NCBI RefSeq assembly: GCF_000620465.1
Contig: NZ_JIBE01000004.1
Location: 868,001-932,000, forward strand
Origin: Ralstonia sp. UNC404CL21Col
GTDB taxonomy: Bacteria; Pseudomonadota; Gammaproteobacteria; Burkholderiales; Burkholderiaceae
Direction: 5' to 3'
DNA: 64,000 nucleotides
Part shown: positions 24,980 to 34,513 of the stretch, one piece after another
Position numbering within the stretch: position 1 is the stretch's first letter
Layout of the letters: the number at the start of each line of letters is the position of its first letter
Made by a program: the position numbers and the translations under genes
The notes under the pieces: model-generated
The model's database searches: none
What the model saw: the letters and a program-made list of their open reading frames with translations, nothing else
What the model was told of the DNA's origin: nothing

Positions 24980-26326
24980 TCAGGCGCTGACCACCTTGTT
25001 CTTGCCGGCGCGCTTGGCCTGATACATGCCACGGTCCGCGCGATGGATGGCGGCCATGGGCGGTTCGGCCTTGCCGACTTCCGCCACGCCGGCAGAGAAG
25101 GTGATGAACAAGCGGGTGTCGCCCGCCGCAAAGAAGCGCTGCGTGAGTGCGCGCTGCAGGCGGACGATGGTCTGCACGCCCTCTTCCAGCGACGTGTCTG
25201 GCATCAGGATCACGAATTCCTCGCCGCCAAAGCGGGCGAGCGTGTCTTGCGGGCGCATCGATTCGCGCGCCACCTGGGCCAGGTGTGAGAGGGCATCGTC
25301 GCCAAAGCTGTGGCCGTGCGTGTCGTTGATCGACTTGAAGTCGTCGATGTCCAGAAACGCGATGGAGAGCGCGCTGTTCTGGCGCGCCGCGCGGGCGACT
25401 TCGCGCTCCAGCGCTTCTTCCAGCCCCTTGCGATTGAGCGCGCCGGTCAGCAGATCGTGACGCGCCGACGCCGATGCCATATCGAGCGCCTTGCGCAGTT
25501 GCGCCACTTCGGCGGCGGCCTCCTCGGCCTTGACTTTCATTGCCGACAGCACATCGCGATTGCGCGCCGACTCCAGTGACATCCAGCGCGTGGCCGACAG
25601 CGCGTCTTGAATGGCCGGGGCGATGTCGGCGATGCTGTTGGCCGATTCGATCTTCTTGGCGCAGGCCTCCATCTGGCGGTGATGCTCGCCCGAGGTTTCG
25701 GCGGCGGCCGACAGGCGCTCCATGAAGGCCGCCAGCAGCCGCTTCATTTCTTCCTGGGCTTCGAGCGACTTGCTCTTCAGGGAGCTTTGCTTCTGGATGA
25801 CCTCCATGAGGCGGCGGCGCAGATCGTCCAGCCGGCGCAGGCTCACGGGCGCTTCGCTGGCTTTCATCAGGGCTTCGATCTGGCCACGCAGCCAGCGGTC
25901 GTCCAAGGACAGCTCGGCGATGTTTTCGAACACCAGTTGCAGCAGGCTCAGCAACGCCCGGCGGATCTCGCTCTGATCTTCCGCCGCGAGCGACAAGCGG
26001 TGGTTGAACGTCGACAGCTTGGCGTTCAGGTTGGCAAGGCTTTCGAATTCGGACCGGCAGGCCCGGATCAGCGCCCAGGCGGCGGGGCCGATGCTGGCAT
26101 CGTCTTCGCCGAGCACCGGCAGGCAGCCTTCGACCGTGCGCGCAAGCTGCTCGCACAACTCCCGTACAAGCGCCATCCGTTCAGCATCCTGGGCGTCTGC
26201 GTCGGGCTTGCTGCCGGCGATTTCGTAATAGATCGAGGCAAAGTTGTCTGGCGTGGGCGCCAACCTGCGTGAGGCCAGCAGCTTGAGGGCGTGCCGGGCG
26301 GTCTCCGAGGGATTGTTTTCTGTCAT
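24980..26326 (-). CDS. Diguanylate cyclase (GGDEF domain)
   Basis: 448 residues. An N-terminal helical region of about 280 residues has no recognised sensor family; it contains long charged helices (about 180-275) that could dimerise. The GGDEF domain spans about 285-445: DIDDFKSINDTHGH, then GGEEF as the active site, and an inhibitory I-site RxxD (RPQD) five residues before it. It should make c-di-GMP from two GTP and be product-inhibited. No membrane helix, so cytoplasmic. The HD-GYP genes on either side are of opposite activity. Confidence 0.93.
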   Translation of the reverse strand: MTENNPSETARHALKLLASRRLAPTPDNFASIYYEIAGSKPDADAQDAERMALVRELCEQLARTVEGCLPVLGEDDASIGPAAWALIRACRSEFESLANLNAKLSTFNHRLSLAAEDQSEIRRALLSLLQLVFENIAELSLDDRWLRGQIEALMKASEAPVSLRRLDDLRRRLMEVIQKQSSLKSKSLEAQEEMKRLLAAFMERLSAAAETSGEHHRQMEACAKKIESANSIADIAPAIQDALSATRWMSLESARNRDVLSAMKVKAEEAAAEVAQLRKALDMASASARHDLLTGALNRKGLEEALEREVARAARQNSALSIAFLDIDDFKSINDTHGHSFGDDALSHLAQVARESMRPQDTLARFGGEEFVILMPDTSLEEGVQTIVRLQRALTQRFFAAGDTRLFITFSAGVAEVGKAEPPMAAIHRADRGMYQAKRAGKNKVVSA

Positions 26327-26565
26327 TCCGAACTACAGGTTGGCGAGCGGGGTTGGAGCGCGATTTTCCACGGTTCCGGGCCGACCGAAAAGCCGTCCGA
26401 AGGGTTATGTGGGCATTGCGCTGCAAGGTGGACGCCCGCCAAATTGGGTGTCGCGGCAAGCATCAGTGCGAAGAGCGTGACCCCGTTTGAAATGACCGGT
26501 CGAAACCGCGTCTCGGTGGTTCGGCGCATGCCGCGCCCGTTCATGCGGCGCGTCGCACGCCGTCA

Positions 26566-27261
26566 TCAAAGCGCCTGGATATGCCGGAAGAATCCGGGGG
26601 ATTGGCCCCGCACGCCATAAAACCGGATGACACCCGACACGTCGCCGTACTGCTGTACCAGGTCTTCAGTCGCGGCACGAATGCGCCGCACCCCCGACAC
26701 GTTCTTCAGAAAGCAATCCACCAGCGCAGGATCGAAGGAGCGACCGCTCTGGTCTGCCAGCGCCTCGAGTGCGTCGTCTTCCGGCATGCCTTCGCGGTAA
26801 ACGCGCGGCTCGAGCATGGCGTCGAACGCATCGGCAACGGCAACGATGCGCGCGGCCAGCGGGACACCTTTCCCCGCAAGGCCATCCGGATAGCCGCTGC
26901 CATCAAAATGCTCGTGATGATGGCGGGCAACGCTCGCGGCCATTTGCAGCAGCGGATCGGCCGTGCCAGCAAGCAGGTCGGCGCCGATATTCGAGTGCCG
27001 CTGCATGATCTCGTGCTCTACGTCGGTCAACGAAGCGGGCTTGAGCAGGACGTCATCGGGAATGCCCAGCTTGCCGATGTCATGCACGGGCGCGACCAGG
27101 TAAATGCGCTCCTGCTCGGCGTCGTCCAGCTCCAAAACGTTTGCCAGATAGGCCGCGACGGCCGCAGTCCGGACGAGGTGACCAAGCGCAGAGGGATAAC
27201 GCGATGCGCCAGCAAGCGTCAGGCTGGCGAGCATGATGTGGGGGCGGTTTTGTTGTGCCAT
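26566..27261 (-). CDS. Stand-alone HD-GYP phosphodiesterase
   Basis: 231 residues, an HD-GYP domain with little else. The HD motif (VHDIGKLG) and GYP motif (HHHEHFDGSGYPDGL) are both intact, so c-di-GMP hydrolysis is likely. The N-terminus (about 1-35) is short and a C-terminal tail of about 50 residues may be regulatory. The ATG at 27261 was chosen over a longer frame. With no sensor of its own, its activity probably depends on partners or expression. It lies upstream of, and on the same strand as, the GGDEF gene, with a gap of 239 bases. Confidence 0.9.
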   Translation of the reverse strand: MAQQNRPHIMLASLTLAGASRYPSALGHLVRTAAVAAYLANVLELDDAEQERIYLVAPVHDIGKLGIPDDVLLKPASLTDVEHEIMQRHSNIGADLLAGTADPLLQMAASVARHHHEHFDGSGYPDGLAGKGVPLAARIVAVADAFDAMLEPRVYREGMPEDDALEALADQSGRSFDPALVDCFLKNVSGVRRIRAATEDLVQQYGDVSGVIRFYGVRGQSPGFFRHIQAL

Positions 27262-27384
27262 GGTGTTGACCTTCTTTGACCTTCTTGGTCGCGCGCCAGC
27301 AGGCACGCGGTGAGGCTCGATGGAGGACTGCACGATAGTCATGGCGCCGGTCGACCGCAACCACCCACGGTGCTCATGTTTGAT

Positions 27385-29346
27385 CTATCCCATCTGCAAG
27401 CGCCGCCACAACGTGGTCTTGCTGATCCCCAATGCTGCGCAGACGGCATCCCGATTGCCTCCGTGGGCTGCCAGCGCTGCGCGGATCTCTTCCGCTTCAA
27501 CGCCCCGGCTGCGCTCGCGCAGCGTCTGGGCCGCAGGTTTGCCGGCCGTGGCGTGGGCAAACACTTCGGGTGCAATCAGCCGCAGCACATCTTGCGTGAT
27601 GGCGTCGGTGTCATCGGTGTAAGCCAGTTCCACGGCAATCCGTTCAACCACGCTCTGCAGTTCGCGCACGTTGCCGGCCCAGGTGTAACGCCGCAGCGGC
27701 TCCGCAATGCCAGCCAGCACGCGGGTAGCGTCTTCGGTGTCGGCAATGCGCAGCAGTAGGCGTGGCTCGCGGCGCGCGGCTTGCACGAGCAGTTCGGCGG
27801 CCAGGGGCATCACGTCGTCGGGCCGTTCGCGTAGCGAGGGCAGCGCAATGCTGAGGATGTTGAGGCGGTAGTACAAATCTGCGCGGAAGGTGCCGGCTTC
27901 CACCGCGTCCGTCAGCGCGCGGTGCGTGGCGGCCACCACGCGGATATCAACGCGCGTGGGCTCGGTTGAGCCCAGCCGCACCACCTCGCGCTCCTGCAAC
28001 ACGCGCAGCAGGCGGCTTTGCAGCGGCAGCGGCATCTCGCCGATTTCATCGAGGAACAGCGTGCCGCGGTGCGCCGCTTCAATCAGCCCGGTCTTGCCGC
28101 CCTTGCGCGCACCGGTGAAGGCGCCCTCTTCGTAGCCGAACAGCTCGCTTTCCAGCAGCGCTTCGGGAAACGCGCCGCAGTTGATAGCGACAAACGGAAA
28201 ATCGCGCCGCGCGCTGAGCTGATGCATGCCCTGCGCGACCATCTCCTTGCCTGTGCCGGATTCGCCCAGCACGAGCACCGTGGCGTCGGACTTGGCATAA
28301 CGGCGAACGAGCGTACGCACACGCTCCATCGGCAGCGATTCGCCGACCAGGTCTTCCAGACGGTAGCGGGCGCTGAACTGCTGCGGGCGCTGGCGTGAGC
28401 GCAGCGTGCGGTCCAGTCGCTCCACCGCGCGGGATTCCTGGAAGGTGAAGACCGTGCCTTCGGGGGCGCCCGCGCCGGCGCTCGCCAGTGGACCGCGGTG
28501 GATGACGTAGTTCACGCCCTGCACGGTGCCCAGCGTGTCGCCGTCGCTATCGGGCAGCAGGCCCAGCAGGTTGGGGGCGATGCTGAGCAGCGGTTGCCCG
28601 ATGGCCAGCTTGGCTTCGATACCCAACGCCGTAGCCAGCCGCTGGTTGATGGCTTCTACGCGGCCCTGCGCATCCAGTGCGACCACACCGTCGCGCAGAT
28701 GCTGCAGCAGGTTGTCCAGCCGCTGGCGGCGCAGCGTTTCGCGGCGCGTGGCCTGTACGACTTCCAGCGCGGTATCGAACGCAGCCCGCACCGAATCGCG
28801 CGAATACAGGAACACGGCGTTCATGCCGGCCTGCGTTGCCAAGTCCGTCACCAGGCCGGGGCCGACCACCACGCCCACGCCGCGGTCGCGCAGGTCCAAC
28901 ACGCAGCTCTCCGCACCCTGGCGCGAGGTGTACGAGGCAAACACCACGTCCATCCCATAGGCGGCGACAAAGCGGCGCACCTCCTCGGGCGTGTCGCCAT
29001 GGGTGACGAGCGCCACCGATTCCGCATCGCGGCGGGCGCGGGCCAGCGCGTGCATCACGTCAAAACCCGTCGGGTTGATGACGACCACGGGCAACGACAG
29101 GCGCGGCTTCAGATAGGCGCCGTTGGACCCGCCCGCCACCACCACGTCGGGTCGGTCCGCGCCCGCTGCGTCGATCTCGCGCACGATGTCTTCAAAGCCG
29201 CGCGTGATGACGCGCAGCTCGGCGCGGTCGTTGTACTCGGCGGCAATGTCGAGGAAGAGATCGCTCAGGCGGCTGATGCCGCAGGCCCAGATGCGGGGGC
29301 GGTCGGTCAGGTCGGTTGCAGTGGGGCTCATGGTGCGGCGCGGCAT
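27385..29346 (-). CDS. prpR: Propionate catabolism sigma-54-dependent regulator PrpR
   Basis: 653 residues in the PrpR order: a PrpR N-terminal sensor domain (about 17-200), a PAS-like segment (about 215-310), an AAA+ sigma-54 activator domain (about 340-570) with Walker A GESGTGKE, the sigma-54 contact loop GAFTGA and the arginine-finger region, and a Fis-type helix-turn-helix at the end ([21 protein letters not shown]). PrpR activates propionate genes in response to 2-methylcitrate. It is divergent from prpB, where two TTTC-N6-GAAA sites and a sigma-54 promoter are visible. Start ATG 29346 or 29331; neither has a clear ribosome site. Confidence 0.95.
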   Translation of the reverse strand: MPRRTMSPTATDLTDRPRIWACGISRLSDLFLDIAAEYNDRAELRVITRGFEDIVREIDAAGADRPDVVVAGGSNGAYLKPRLSLPVVVINPTGFDVMHALARARRDAESVALVTHGDTPEEVRRFVAAYGMDVVFASYTSRQGAESCVLDLRDRGVGVVVGPGLVTDLATQAGMNAVFLYSRDSVRAAFDTALEVVQATRRETLRRQRLDNLLQHLRDGVVALDAQGRVEAINQRLATALGIEAKLAIGQPLLSIAPNLLGLLPDSDGDTLGTVQGVNYVIHRGPLASAGAGAPEGTVFTFQESRAVERLDRTLRSRQRPQQFSARYRLEDLVGESLPMERVRTLVRRYAKSDATVLVLGESGTGKEMVAQGMHQLSARRDFPFVAINCGAFPEALLESELFGYEEGAFTGARKGGKTGLIEAAHRGTLFLDEIGEMPLPLQSRLLRVLQEREVVRLGSTEPTRVDIRVVAATHRALTDAVEAGTFRADLYYRLNILSIALPSLRERPDDVMPLAAELLVQAARREPRLLLRIADTEDATRVLAGIAEPLRRYTWAGNVRELQSVVERIAVELAYTDDTDAITQDVLRLIAPEVFAHATAGKPAAQTLRERSRGVEAEEIRAALAAHGGNRDAVCAALGISKTTLWRRLQMG

Positions 29347-29381
29347 GGAAAAACAGCAGTCCGGGCATTATGCGCCGCGCG

Positions 29382-29416
29382 TTTCCATATTGAAATTGCA
29401 GGTTTCATTTCTGAAA
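29382..29416 (+). promoter_or_regulatory. Paired candidate PrpR activator sites
   Basis: Two copies of TTTC-N6-GAAA, at 29382-29395 and 29403-29416, have centres 21 bases apart, that is two helical turns, so they face the same side of the DNA. The second extends to CATTTC-T-GAAATG, a perfect palindrome. They lie 80-100 bases upstream of the sigma-54 promoter, a normal activator distance. Confidence 0.7.
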
Positions 29417-29481
29417 TGGAGTGCACGCGGGCGGCAACGTCACACCCATACAAATCAACGGGTTACGTCGGCCTGCAAGGG

Positions 29482-29497
29482 TGGCCCGCTTCCTGCT
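29482..29497 (+). promoter_or_regulatory. Candidate sigma-54 promoter of prpB
   Basis: TGGCCCGCTTCCTGCT matches the -24/-12 pattern TGGCACG-N4-TTGC with two mismatches and the required GG-N10-GC spacing. The expected start would be near 29508, just ahead of the GGAG ribosome site of prpB. Confidence 0.65.
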
Positions 29498-29526
29498 CTC
29501 CTAGGCCGTTCTTTCTGGAGCCACAC

Positions 29527-30423
29527 ATGAGCACAACGCAACGACACCCCACCAGCGCCGGCGCCAAATTCCGTGCTGCGGTGGCTGAATCCCAACCGCT
29601 GCAAGTGGTGGGCGCCATCACCGCCTACGCCGCCAAGATGGCCGAGCAGACCGGCTTCAAGGCCGTGTACCTGTCGGGCGGCGGCGTGGCGGCCAACTCG
29701 CTGGGCATTCCGGACCTGGGCATCAGCACGATGGAAGACGTACTGATCGACGCCCGCCGCATCACCGACGCCGTGCAGATTCCGCTGATGGTCGATATCG
29801 ACACGGGCTGGGGCGGCGCCTTCAACATCGCCCGCACCATCCGCTCGTTCATCAAGGCCGGTGTGGCCGCGGTGCATCTGGAAGACCAGGTTGGCCAGAA
29901 GCGTTGCGGCCATCGCCCGGGCAAGGAAGTCGTTTCCACCGACGAAATGGTCGATCGCGTGAAGGCCGCCGTGGACGCCCGCACCGATGACGACTTCGTC
30001 ATCATGGCCCGCACCGACGCAGCCGCCTCCGAAGGCATCGACGCCGCCATCGAGCGCGCCGTCGCGTACGTGGAAGCGGGCGCCGACATGATCTTTCCGG
30101 AAGCCATGAAGACGCTGGACGACTACCGCCGCTTCAAGGCCGCCGTGAAGGTGCCCATCCTGGCCAACCTGACCGAGTTCGGCAGCACGCCGCTCTTTAC
30201 CACCGACGAGCTGCGCAGCGCCAACGTCGACATCGCGCTGTACTGCTGCGGCGCCTACCGCGCCATGAACGCAGCGGCGCTCAACTTCTATCAAACGGTG
30301 ATGCGTGACGGCACGCAGAAGGCGGCCGTGGAAACCATGCAGTCGCGCGCCGATCTGTATCAATATCTCGGCTACCACGCGTACGAAGACAAGCTCGACG
30401 CGCTGTTTGCCGCACAAAAATAA
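29527..30423 (+). CDS. prpB: 2-methylisocitrate lyase PrpB
   Basis: 298 residues, the usual length. PrpB splits 2-methylisocitrate into pyruvate and succinate, the last step of the 2-methylcitrate cycle. The catalytic loop [12 protein letters not shown], the metal-binding DIDTGWGG region and EDQVGQK are present, as in the isocitrate lyase superfamily. The gene starts at ATG 29527 behind GGAG (a much longer upstream frame is an artefact of the antisense prpR gene). It is the first gene of the prp operon; prpC follows after 46 bases. Confidence 0.97.
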   Translation: MSTTQRHPTSAGAKFRAAVAESQPLQVVGAITAYAAKMAEQTGFKAVYLSGGGVAANSLGIPDLGISTMEDVLIDARRITDAVQIPLMVDIDTGWGGAFNIARTIRSFIKAGVAAVHLEDQVGQKRCGHRPGKEVVSTDEMVDRVKAAVDARTDDDFVIMARTDAAASEGIDAAIERAVAYVEAGADMIFPEAMKTLDDYRRFKAAVKVPILANLTEFGSTPLFTTDELRSANVDIALYCCGAYRAMNAAALNFYQTVMRDGTQKAAVETMQSRADLYQYLGYHAYEDKLDALFAAQK

Positions 30424-30469
30424 CGCCTCCGCATCCAAACCAATTCAACGCATCCAAGGAGACCACACC

Positions 30470-31639
30470 ATGAGCGAAGCCGATAACAGCACGCCGAACG
30501 CAGGCGCCTTCAAGCCGAAGAAATCCGTGGCCCTGTCGGGCGTGACGGCCGGCAACACCGCGCTGTGTACCGTTGGCCGCACCGGCAATGACCTGCACTA
30601 CCGCGGCTACGACATCCTCGACCTGGCCGGCGCGTGCGAGTTTGAAGAAGTCGCCCACCTGCTGGTGCACGGCAAGCTGCCGAACAAGGCCGAGCTGGCT
30701 GCCTACAAGGCCAAGCTGAAGGCGCTGCGCGGCCTGCCCGCCAATGTGAAGGCCGCCCTGGAATGGGTGCCCGCCTCCGCCCACCCGATGGACGTGATGC
30801 GCACCGGCGTGTCGGTGCTGGGCACGGTGCTGCCCGAAAAGGACGACCACGCCACCCCCGGCGCACGCGACATCGCCGACCGCCTGATGGCCTCGCTCGG
30901 CTCGATGCTGCTGTATTGGTATCACTACAGCCACAACGGCAAGCGCATCGAAGTCGAAACGGACGACGACTCCATCGGCGGCCACTTCCTGCACCTGCTG
31001 CACGGCGTGGAGCCGCCCAAATCGTGGGTCGATGCCATGCACGTCTCGCTCAACCTGTATGCCGAGCACGAGTTCAACGCATCGACGTTTACCGGCCGCG
31101 TGATTGCCGGCACGGGCTCGGACATCTACTCCGCCATCACCGGCGCAATCGGTGCACTGCGCGGCCCGAAGCACGGCGGCGCCAATGAAGTCGCCTTCGA
31201 GATCCAGAAGCGCTACGACACCCCGGACGAGGCCGAAGCCGACATCCGCCGCCGCGTGGAAGCCAAGGAAGTCGTGATCGGTTTCGGCCACCCGGTGTAC
31301 ACCGTGTCCGACCCGCGCAACAAGGTCATCAAGGAAGTGGCGCGCAAGCTGTCGAAGGAAGCCAGCAACACCAAGATGTTCGACATTGCCGAGCGCCTGG
31401 AAACCGTGATGTGGGACATCAAGAAGATGTTCCCCAACCTGGACTGGTTCAGCGCCGTGTCGTACCACATGATGGGCGTACCGACCGCGATGTTCACCCC
31501 GCTGTTCGTGATCGCACGGACGTCCGGCTGGGCGGCGCACATCATCGAGCAACGAATCGACAACAAGATCATCCGCCCGAGCGCCAACTACACCGGCCCC
31601 GACGACCTGAAGTTCGTACCGATCGGTAAGCGCCCGTAA
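30470..31639 (+). CDS. prpC: 2-methylcitrate synthase PrpC
   Basis: 389 residues of the citrate synthase fold, short (gram-positive-like) type, as in PrpC. It condenses propionyl-CoA with oxaloacetate. Active-site histidines are visible in GPKHGGANE and GFGHPVY, with the conserved Asp in the [11 protein letters not shown] region environment. The ATG follows a perfect AAGGAG. Second gene of the operon; a 276-base gap with a multi-hairpin repeat separates it from acnD. Confidence 0.97.
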   Translation: MSEADNSTPNAGAFKPKKSVALSGVTAGNTALCTVGRTGNDLHYRGYDILDLAGACEFEEVAHLLVHGKLPNKAELAAYKAKLKALRGLPANVKAALEWVPASAHPMDVMRTGVSVLGTVLPEKDDHATPGARDIADRLMASLGSMLLYWYHYSHNGKRIEVETDDDSIGGHFLHLLHGVEPPKSWVDAMHVSLNLYAEHEFNASTFTGRVIAGTGSDIYSAITGAIGALRGPKHGGANEVAFEIQKRYDTPDEAEADIRRRVEAKEVVIGFGHPVYTVSDPRNKVIKEVARKLSKEASNTKMFDIAERLETVMWDIKKMFPNLDWFSAVSYHMMGVPTAMFTPLFVIARTSGWAAHIIEQRIDNKIIRPSANYTGPDDLKFVPIGKRP

Positions 31640-31709
31640 GAAATAGGAAAGAAGAAAGGAGCGTCAACACAAACCCACCGACGGTGTGGCCGTTGACGTT
31701 CCTGCCCTA

Positions 31710-31871
31710 GATGGCGCCTTGAATTTCTGTAAGCGGGCGGAAAAAAGAAGGAGGCTTGTTTGAGCGAAGCGAGTTTGCCTCCTTCTCCGCACGGTTACAT
31801 AAATTCAAGGGGAAGTCGCCATCTCGGGCGCGCCTTTCTTTGCTTACTTTCTTTGGCAAGACAAAGAAAGT
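31710..31871. repeat. Multi-hairpin intergenic repeat inside the prp operon
   Basis: A large stem formed by AGATGGCGCCTTGAATTT (near 31710) and its near-complement at 31801-31824 encloses an inner stem AGAAGGAGGC (31746-31755) / GCCTCCTTCT (31777-31786). A third, perfect 10-bp stem, ACTTTCTTTG/CAAAGAAAGT (31846-31855, 31862-31871), follows. Similar TTTGAGCGAAGCGAGTTT-type repeats are scattered between genes in Burkholderiaceae. Here it lies between prpC and acnD, where it could set mRNA stability or act as an attenuator. Confidence 0.75.
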
Positions 31872-31915
31872 GAGTCGCCCCCGGCAGGGGGAGAAACAAG
31901 GGATGGACCCACACC

Positions 31916-34513
31916 ATGAACACAGCACACCGCAAACCCCTCCCCGGCACAAACCTCGACTACTTCGACGCCAGAGAAGCCGTCGAAGCCATCCAAGCCG
32001 GCGCCTACGACAAGCTCCCCTACACCTCCCGCGTCCTCGCCGAGAATTTGGTACGCCGCTGCGATCCAGCCACCCTCACCGACTCGCTCAAGCAACTCAT
32101 CGAACGCAAGCGCGACCTGGATTTCCCGTGGTTCCCGGCGCGCGTGGTCTGCCACGACATCCTGGGCCAGACCGCGCTGGTCGACCTCGCCGGCCTGCGC
32201 GACGCCATTGCCGACCAGGGCGGTGACCCCGCCAAGGTCAACCCGGTCGTGCCGGTGCAGCTGATCGTCGACCACTCGCTGGCCGTAGAGTGCGGCGGCT
32301 TCGACCCCGACGCCTTCGCCAAGAACCGCGCCATTGAAGACCGCCGCAACGAAGACCGCTTCCACTTCATCGACTGGACCAAGCTCGCGTTCAAGAACGT
32401 CGACGTGATCCCGGCGGGCAACGGCATCATGCACCAGATCAACCTGGAGAAAATGTCGCCCGTTGTCCAGGCGCACGACGGCGTGGCCTATCCCGACACC
32501 TGCGTCGGCACCGACAGCCACACGCCGCACGTGGACGCACTCGGCGTGATCGCCATCGGCGTGGGCGGCCTGGAAGCCGAAAACGTGATGCTCGGCCGCG
32601 CCTCGTGGATGCGCCTGCCGGACATCGTCGGCGTGGAACTGACCGGCCAGCGCCAGCCCGGCATCACTGCCACCGACATCGTGCTGGCACTGACCGAATT
32701 CCTGCGCAAGCAGAAGGTGGTCGGCGCCTACCTCGAGTTTTACGGCGAAGGTGCATCCAAGCTGACCCTGGGCGACCGCGCCACCATTTCCAACATGGCC
32801 CCCGAGTACGGCGCCACCGCGGCAATGTTCTCGATTGACGACAACACGCTCGACTACCTGCGCCTCACCGGCCGCAGCGACGAACAGGTCAAGCTGGTCG
32901 AGACGTATGCCAAGACCGCGGGGCTGTGGTCCGACACGCTCAAGAACGCCGAATACGAACGCGTGCTGCGCTTCGACCTGTCGAGCGTGGTGCGCAACAT
33001 GGCCGGCCCGTCCAACCCGCACGCACGTGTGGCAACGACCGACCTGGCCGCCAAGGGCATCGCCGCCAAGTGGGAAGAAACGCCGGGCCAGATGCCCGAT
33101 GGCGCGGTCATCATCGCGGCCATCACGAGCTGCACGAACACCAGCAACCCGCGCAACGTGATTGCCGCGGCGCTGCTGGCGCGCAACGCCAACCGCCTGG
33201 GCCTGACCCGCAAGCCGTGGGTGAAAAGCTCGCTGGCGCCGGGCTCCAAGGCCGTTGAGCTGTATCTGGAAGAAGCCGGCCTCAAGCACGAACTGGAGAA
33301 GCTCGGCTTCGGCATCGTCGCGTTTGCCTGCACCACCTGCAACGGCATGAGCGGCGCGCTGGACCCGAAGATCCAGCAAGAGATCATCGACCGCGACCTG
33401 TACGCCACGGCCGTGCTGTCGGGCAACCGCAACTTTGACGGCCGCATTCACCCGTATGCCAAGCAGGCGTTCCTCGCATCGCCGCCGCTGGTGGTGGCCT
33501 ATGCGATTGCCGGCACCGTGCGTTTCGATATCGAGCGCGACAGCTTCGGCACGGATGCCAACGGCAAACCGATCCTGCTGAAGGACCTGTGGCCGACCGA
33601 CGAAGAAATCGATGCCATCGTGCGCGCATCGGTCAAGCCGGAGCAGTTCCGCAAGGTATACATCCCGATGTTCGAGCAGCGCAGCGCGTCGGTGGCCAAC
33701 GTGAGCCCGCTGTACGACTGGCGCCCGCAGAGCACCTACATCCGCCGCCCGCCCTATTGGGAAGGCGCGCTGGCCGGCGAGCGCACGCTCAAGGGGCTGC
33801 GCCCGCTGGCGGTGCTGGGGGACAACATCACGACCGATCACCTCTCGCCGTCCAACGCCATCCTGGCCAGCAGCGCCGCCGGCGAATACCTTGCCAAGAT
33901 GGGCCTGCCGGAAGAGGACTTCAACTCGTACGCCACGCACCGCGGCGATCACCTGACCGCGCAGCGCGCGACGTTTGCCAACCCGACGCTCATCAACGAG
34001 ATGGCTGTGGTGGACGGCGTGGTGAAGAAGGGTTCGCTGGCGCGCATCGAGCCGGAAGGCAAGGTCACGCGCATGTGGGAAGCGATCGAAACCTACATGG
34101 ACCGCAAGCAGCCGCTGATCGTGATTGCCGGCGCCGACTACGGCCAGGGCAGCTCGCGCGACTGGGCCGCCAAGGGCGTGCGCCTGGCCGGCGTGGAGGC
34201 CATCGTGGCCGAAGGCTTCGAGCGCATCCACCGCACGAACCTGATCGGCATGGGCGTGCTGCCGCTGGAGTTCAAGCCGGGCACCACGCGCCTCACGCTC
34301 GGCATTGACGGCACCGAAACCTTTGATGTGATCGGCGAGCGCAAACCGCGCACCGACCTCACGCTCGTCATCCACCGCAAGAACGGCGAACGCGTGGAAG
34401 TGCCCGTCACGTGCCGCCTGGACAGCGACGAGGAAGTGTCGATCTACGAAGCCGGCGGTGTGCTGCAGCGCTTTGCGCAGGACTTTTTGGAATCGAACAA
34501 GGAGGCAGCATGA
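31916..34513 (+). CDS. acnD: Fe/S-dependent 2-methylisocitrate dehydratase AcnD
   Basis: 865 residues of the aconitase A/IRP type, the length of AcnD. It dehydrates 2-methylcitrate and, with PrpF, replaces PrpD of enteric bacteria. Cluster-ligating cysteines are visible in SCTNTSNPRN and CTTCNGMSG; the C-terminal swivel domain has GADYGQGSSRDWAAKG. The start context MNTAHRKPLPGTNLDYFDAREAV fits the family. Its TGA overlaps the ATG of prpF (ATGA), so the two are translationally coupled. Confidence 0.97.
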   Translation: MNTAHRKPLPGTNLDYFDAREAVEAIQAGAYDKLPYTSRVLAENLVRRCDPATLTDSLKQLIERKRDLDFPWFPARVVCHDILGQTALVDLAGLRDAIADQGGDPAKVNPVVPVQLIVDHSLAVECGGFDPDAFAKNRAIEDRRNEDRFHFIDWTKLAFKNVDVIPAGNGIMHQINLEKMSPVVQAHDGVAYPDTCVGTDSHTPHVDALGVIAIGVGGLEAENVMLGRASWMRLPDIVGVELTGQRQPGITATDIVLALTEFLRKQKVVGAYLEFYGEGASKLTLGDRATISNMAPEYGATAAMFSIDDNTLDYLRLTGRSDEQVKLVETYAKTAGLWSDTLKNAEYERVLRFDLSSVVRNMAGPSNPHARVATTDLAAKGIAAKWEETPGQMPDGAVIIAAITSCTNTSNPRNVIAAALLARNANRLGLTRKPWVKSSLAPGSKAVELYLEEAGLKHELEKLGFGIVAFACTTCNGMSGALDPKIQQEIIDRDLYATAVLSGNRNFDGRIHPYAKQAFLASPPLVVAYAIAGTVRFDIERDSFGTDANGKPILLKDLWPTDEEIDAIVRASVKPEQFRKVYIPMFEQRSASVANVSPLYDWRPQSTYIRRPPYWEGALAGERTLKGLRPLAVLGDNITTDHLSPSNAILASSAAGEYLAKMGLPEEDFNSYATHRGDHLTAQRATFANPTLINEMAVVDGVVKKGSLARIEPEGKVTRMWEAIETYMDRKQPLIVIAGADYGQGSSRDWAAKGVRLAGVEAIVAEGFERIHRTNLIGMGVLPLEFKPGTTRLTLGIDGTETFDVIGERKPRTDLTLVIHRKNGERVEVPVTCRLDSDEEVSIYEAGGVLQRFAQDFLESNKEAA

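Noticed and set aside
28498-29526. Very long plus-strand extension ahead of prpB
   Set aside because: It is antisense to prpR, whose domains are clear. prpB starts at 29527 behind GGAG.
31844-34375. Minus-strand frame of 843 codons opposite acnD
   Set aside because: Antisense shadow in GC-rich DNA; acnD is certain on the plus strand.
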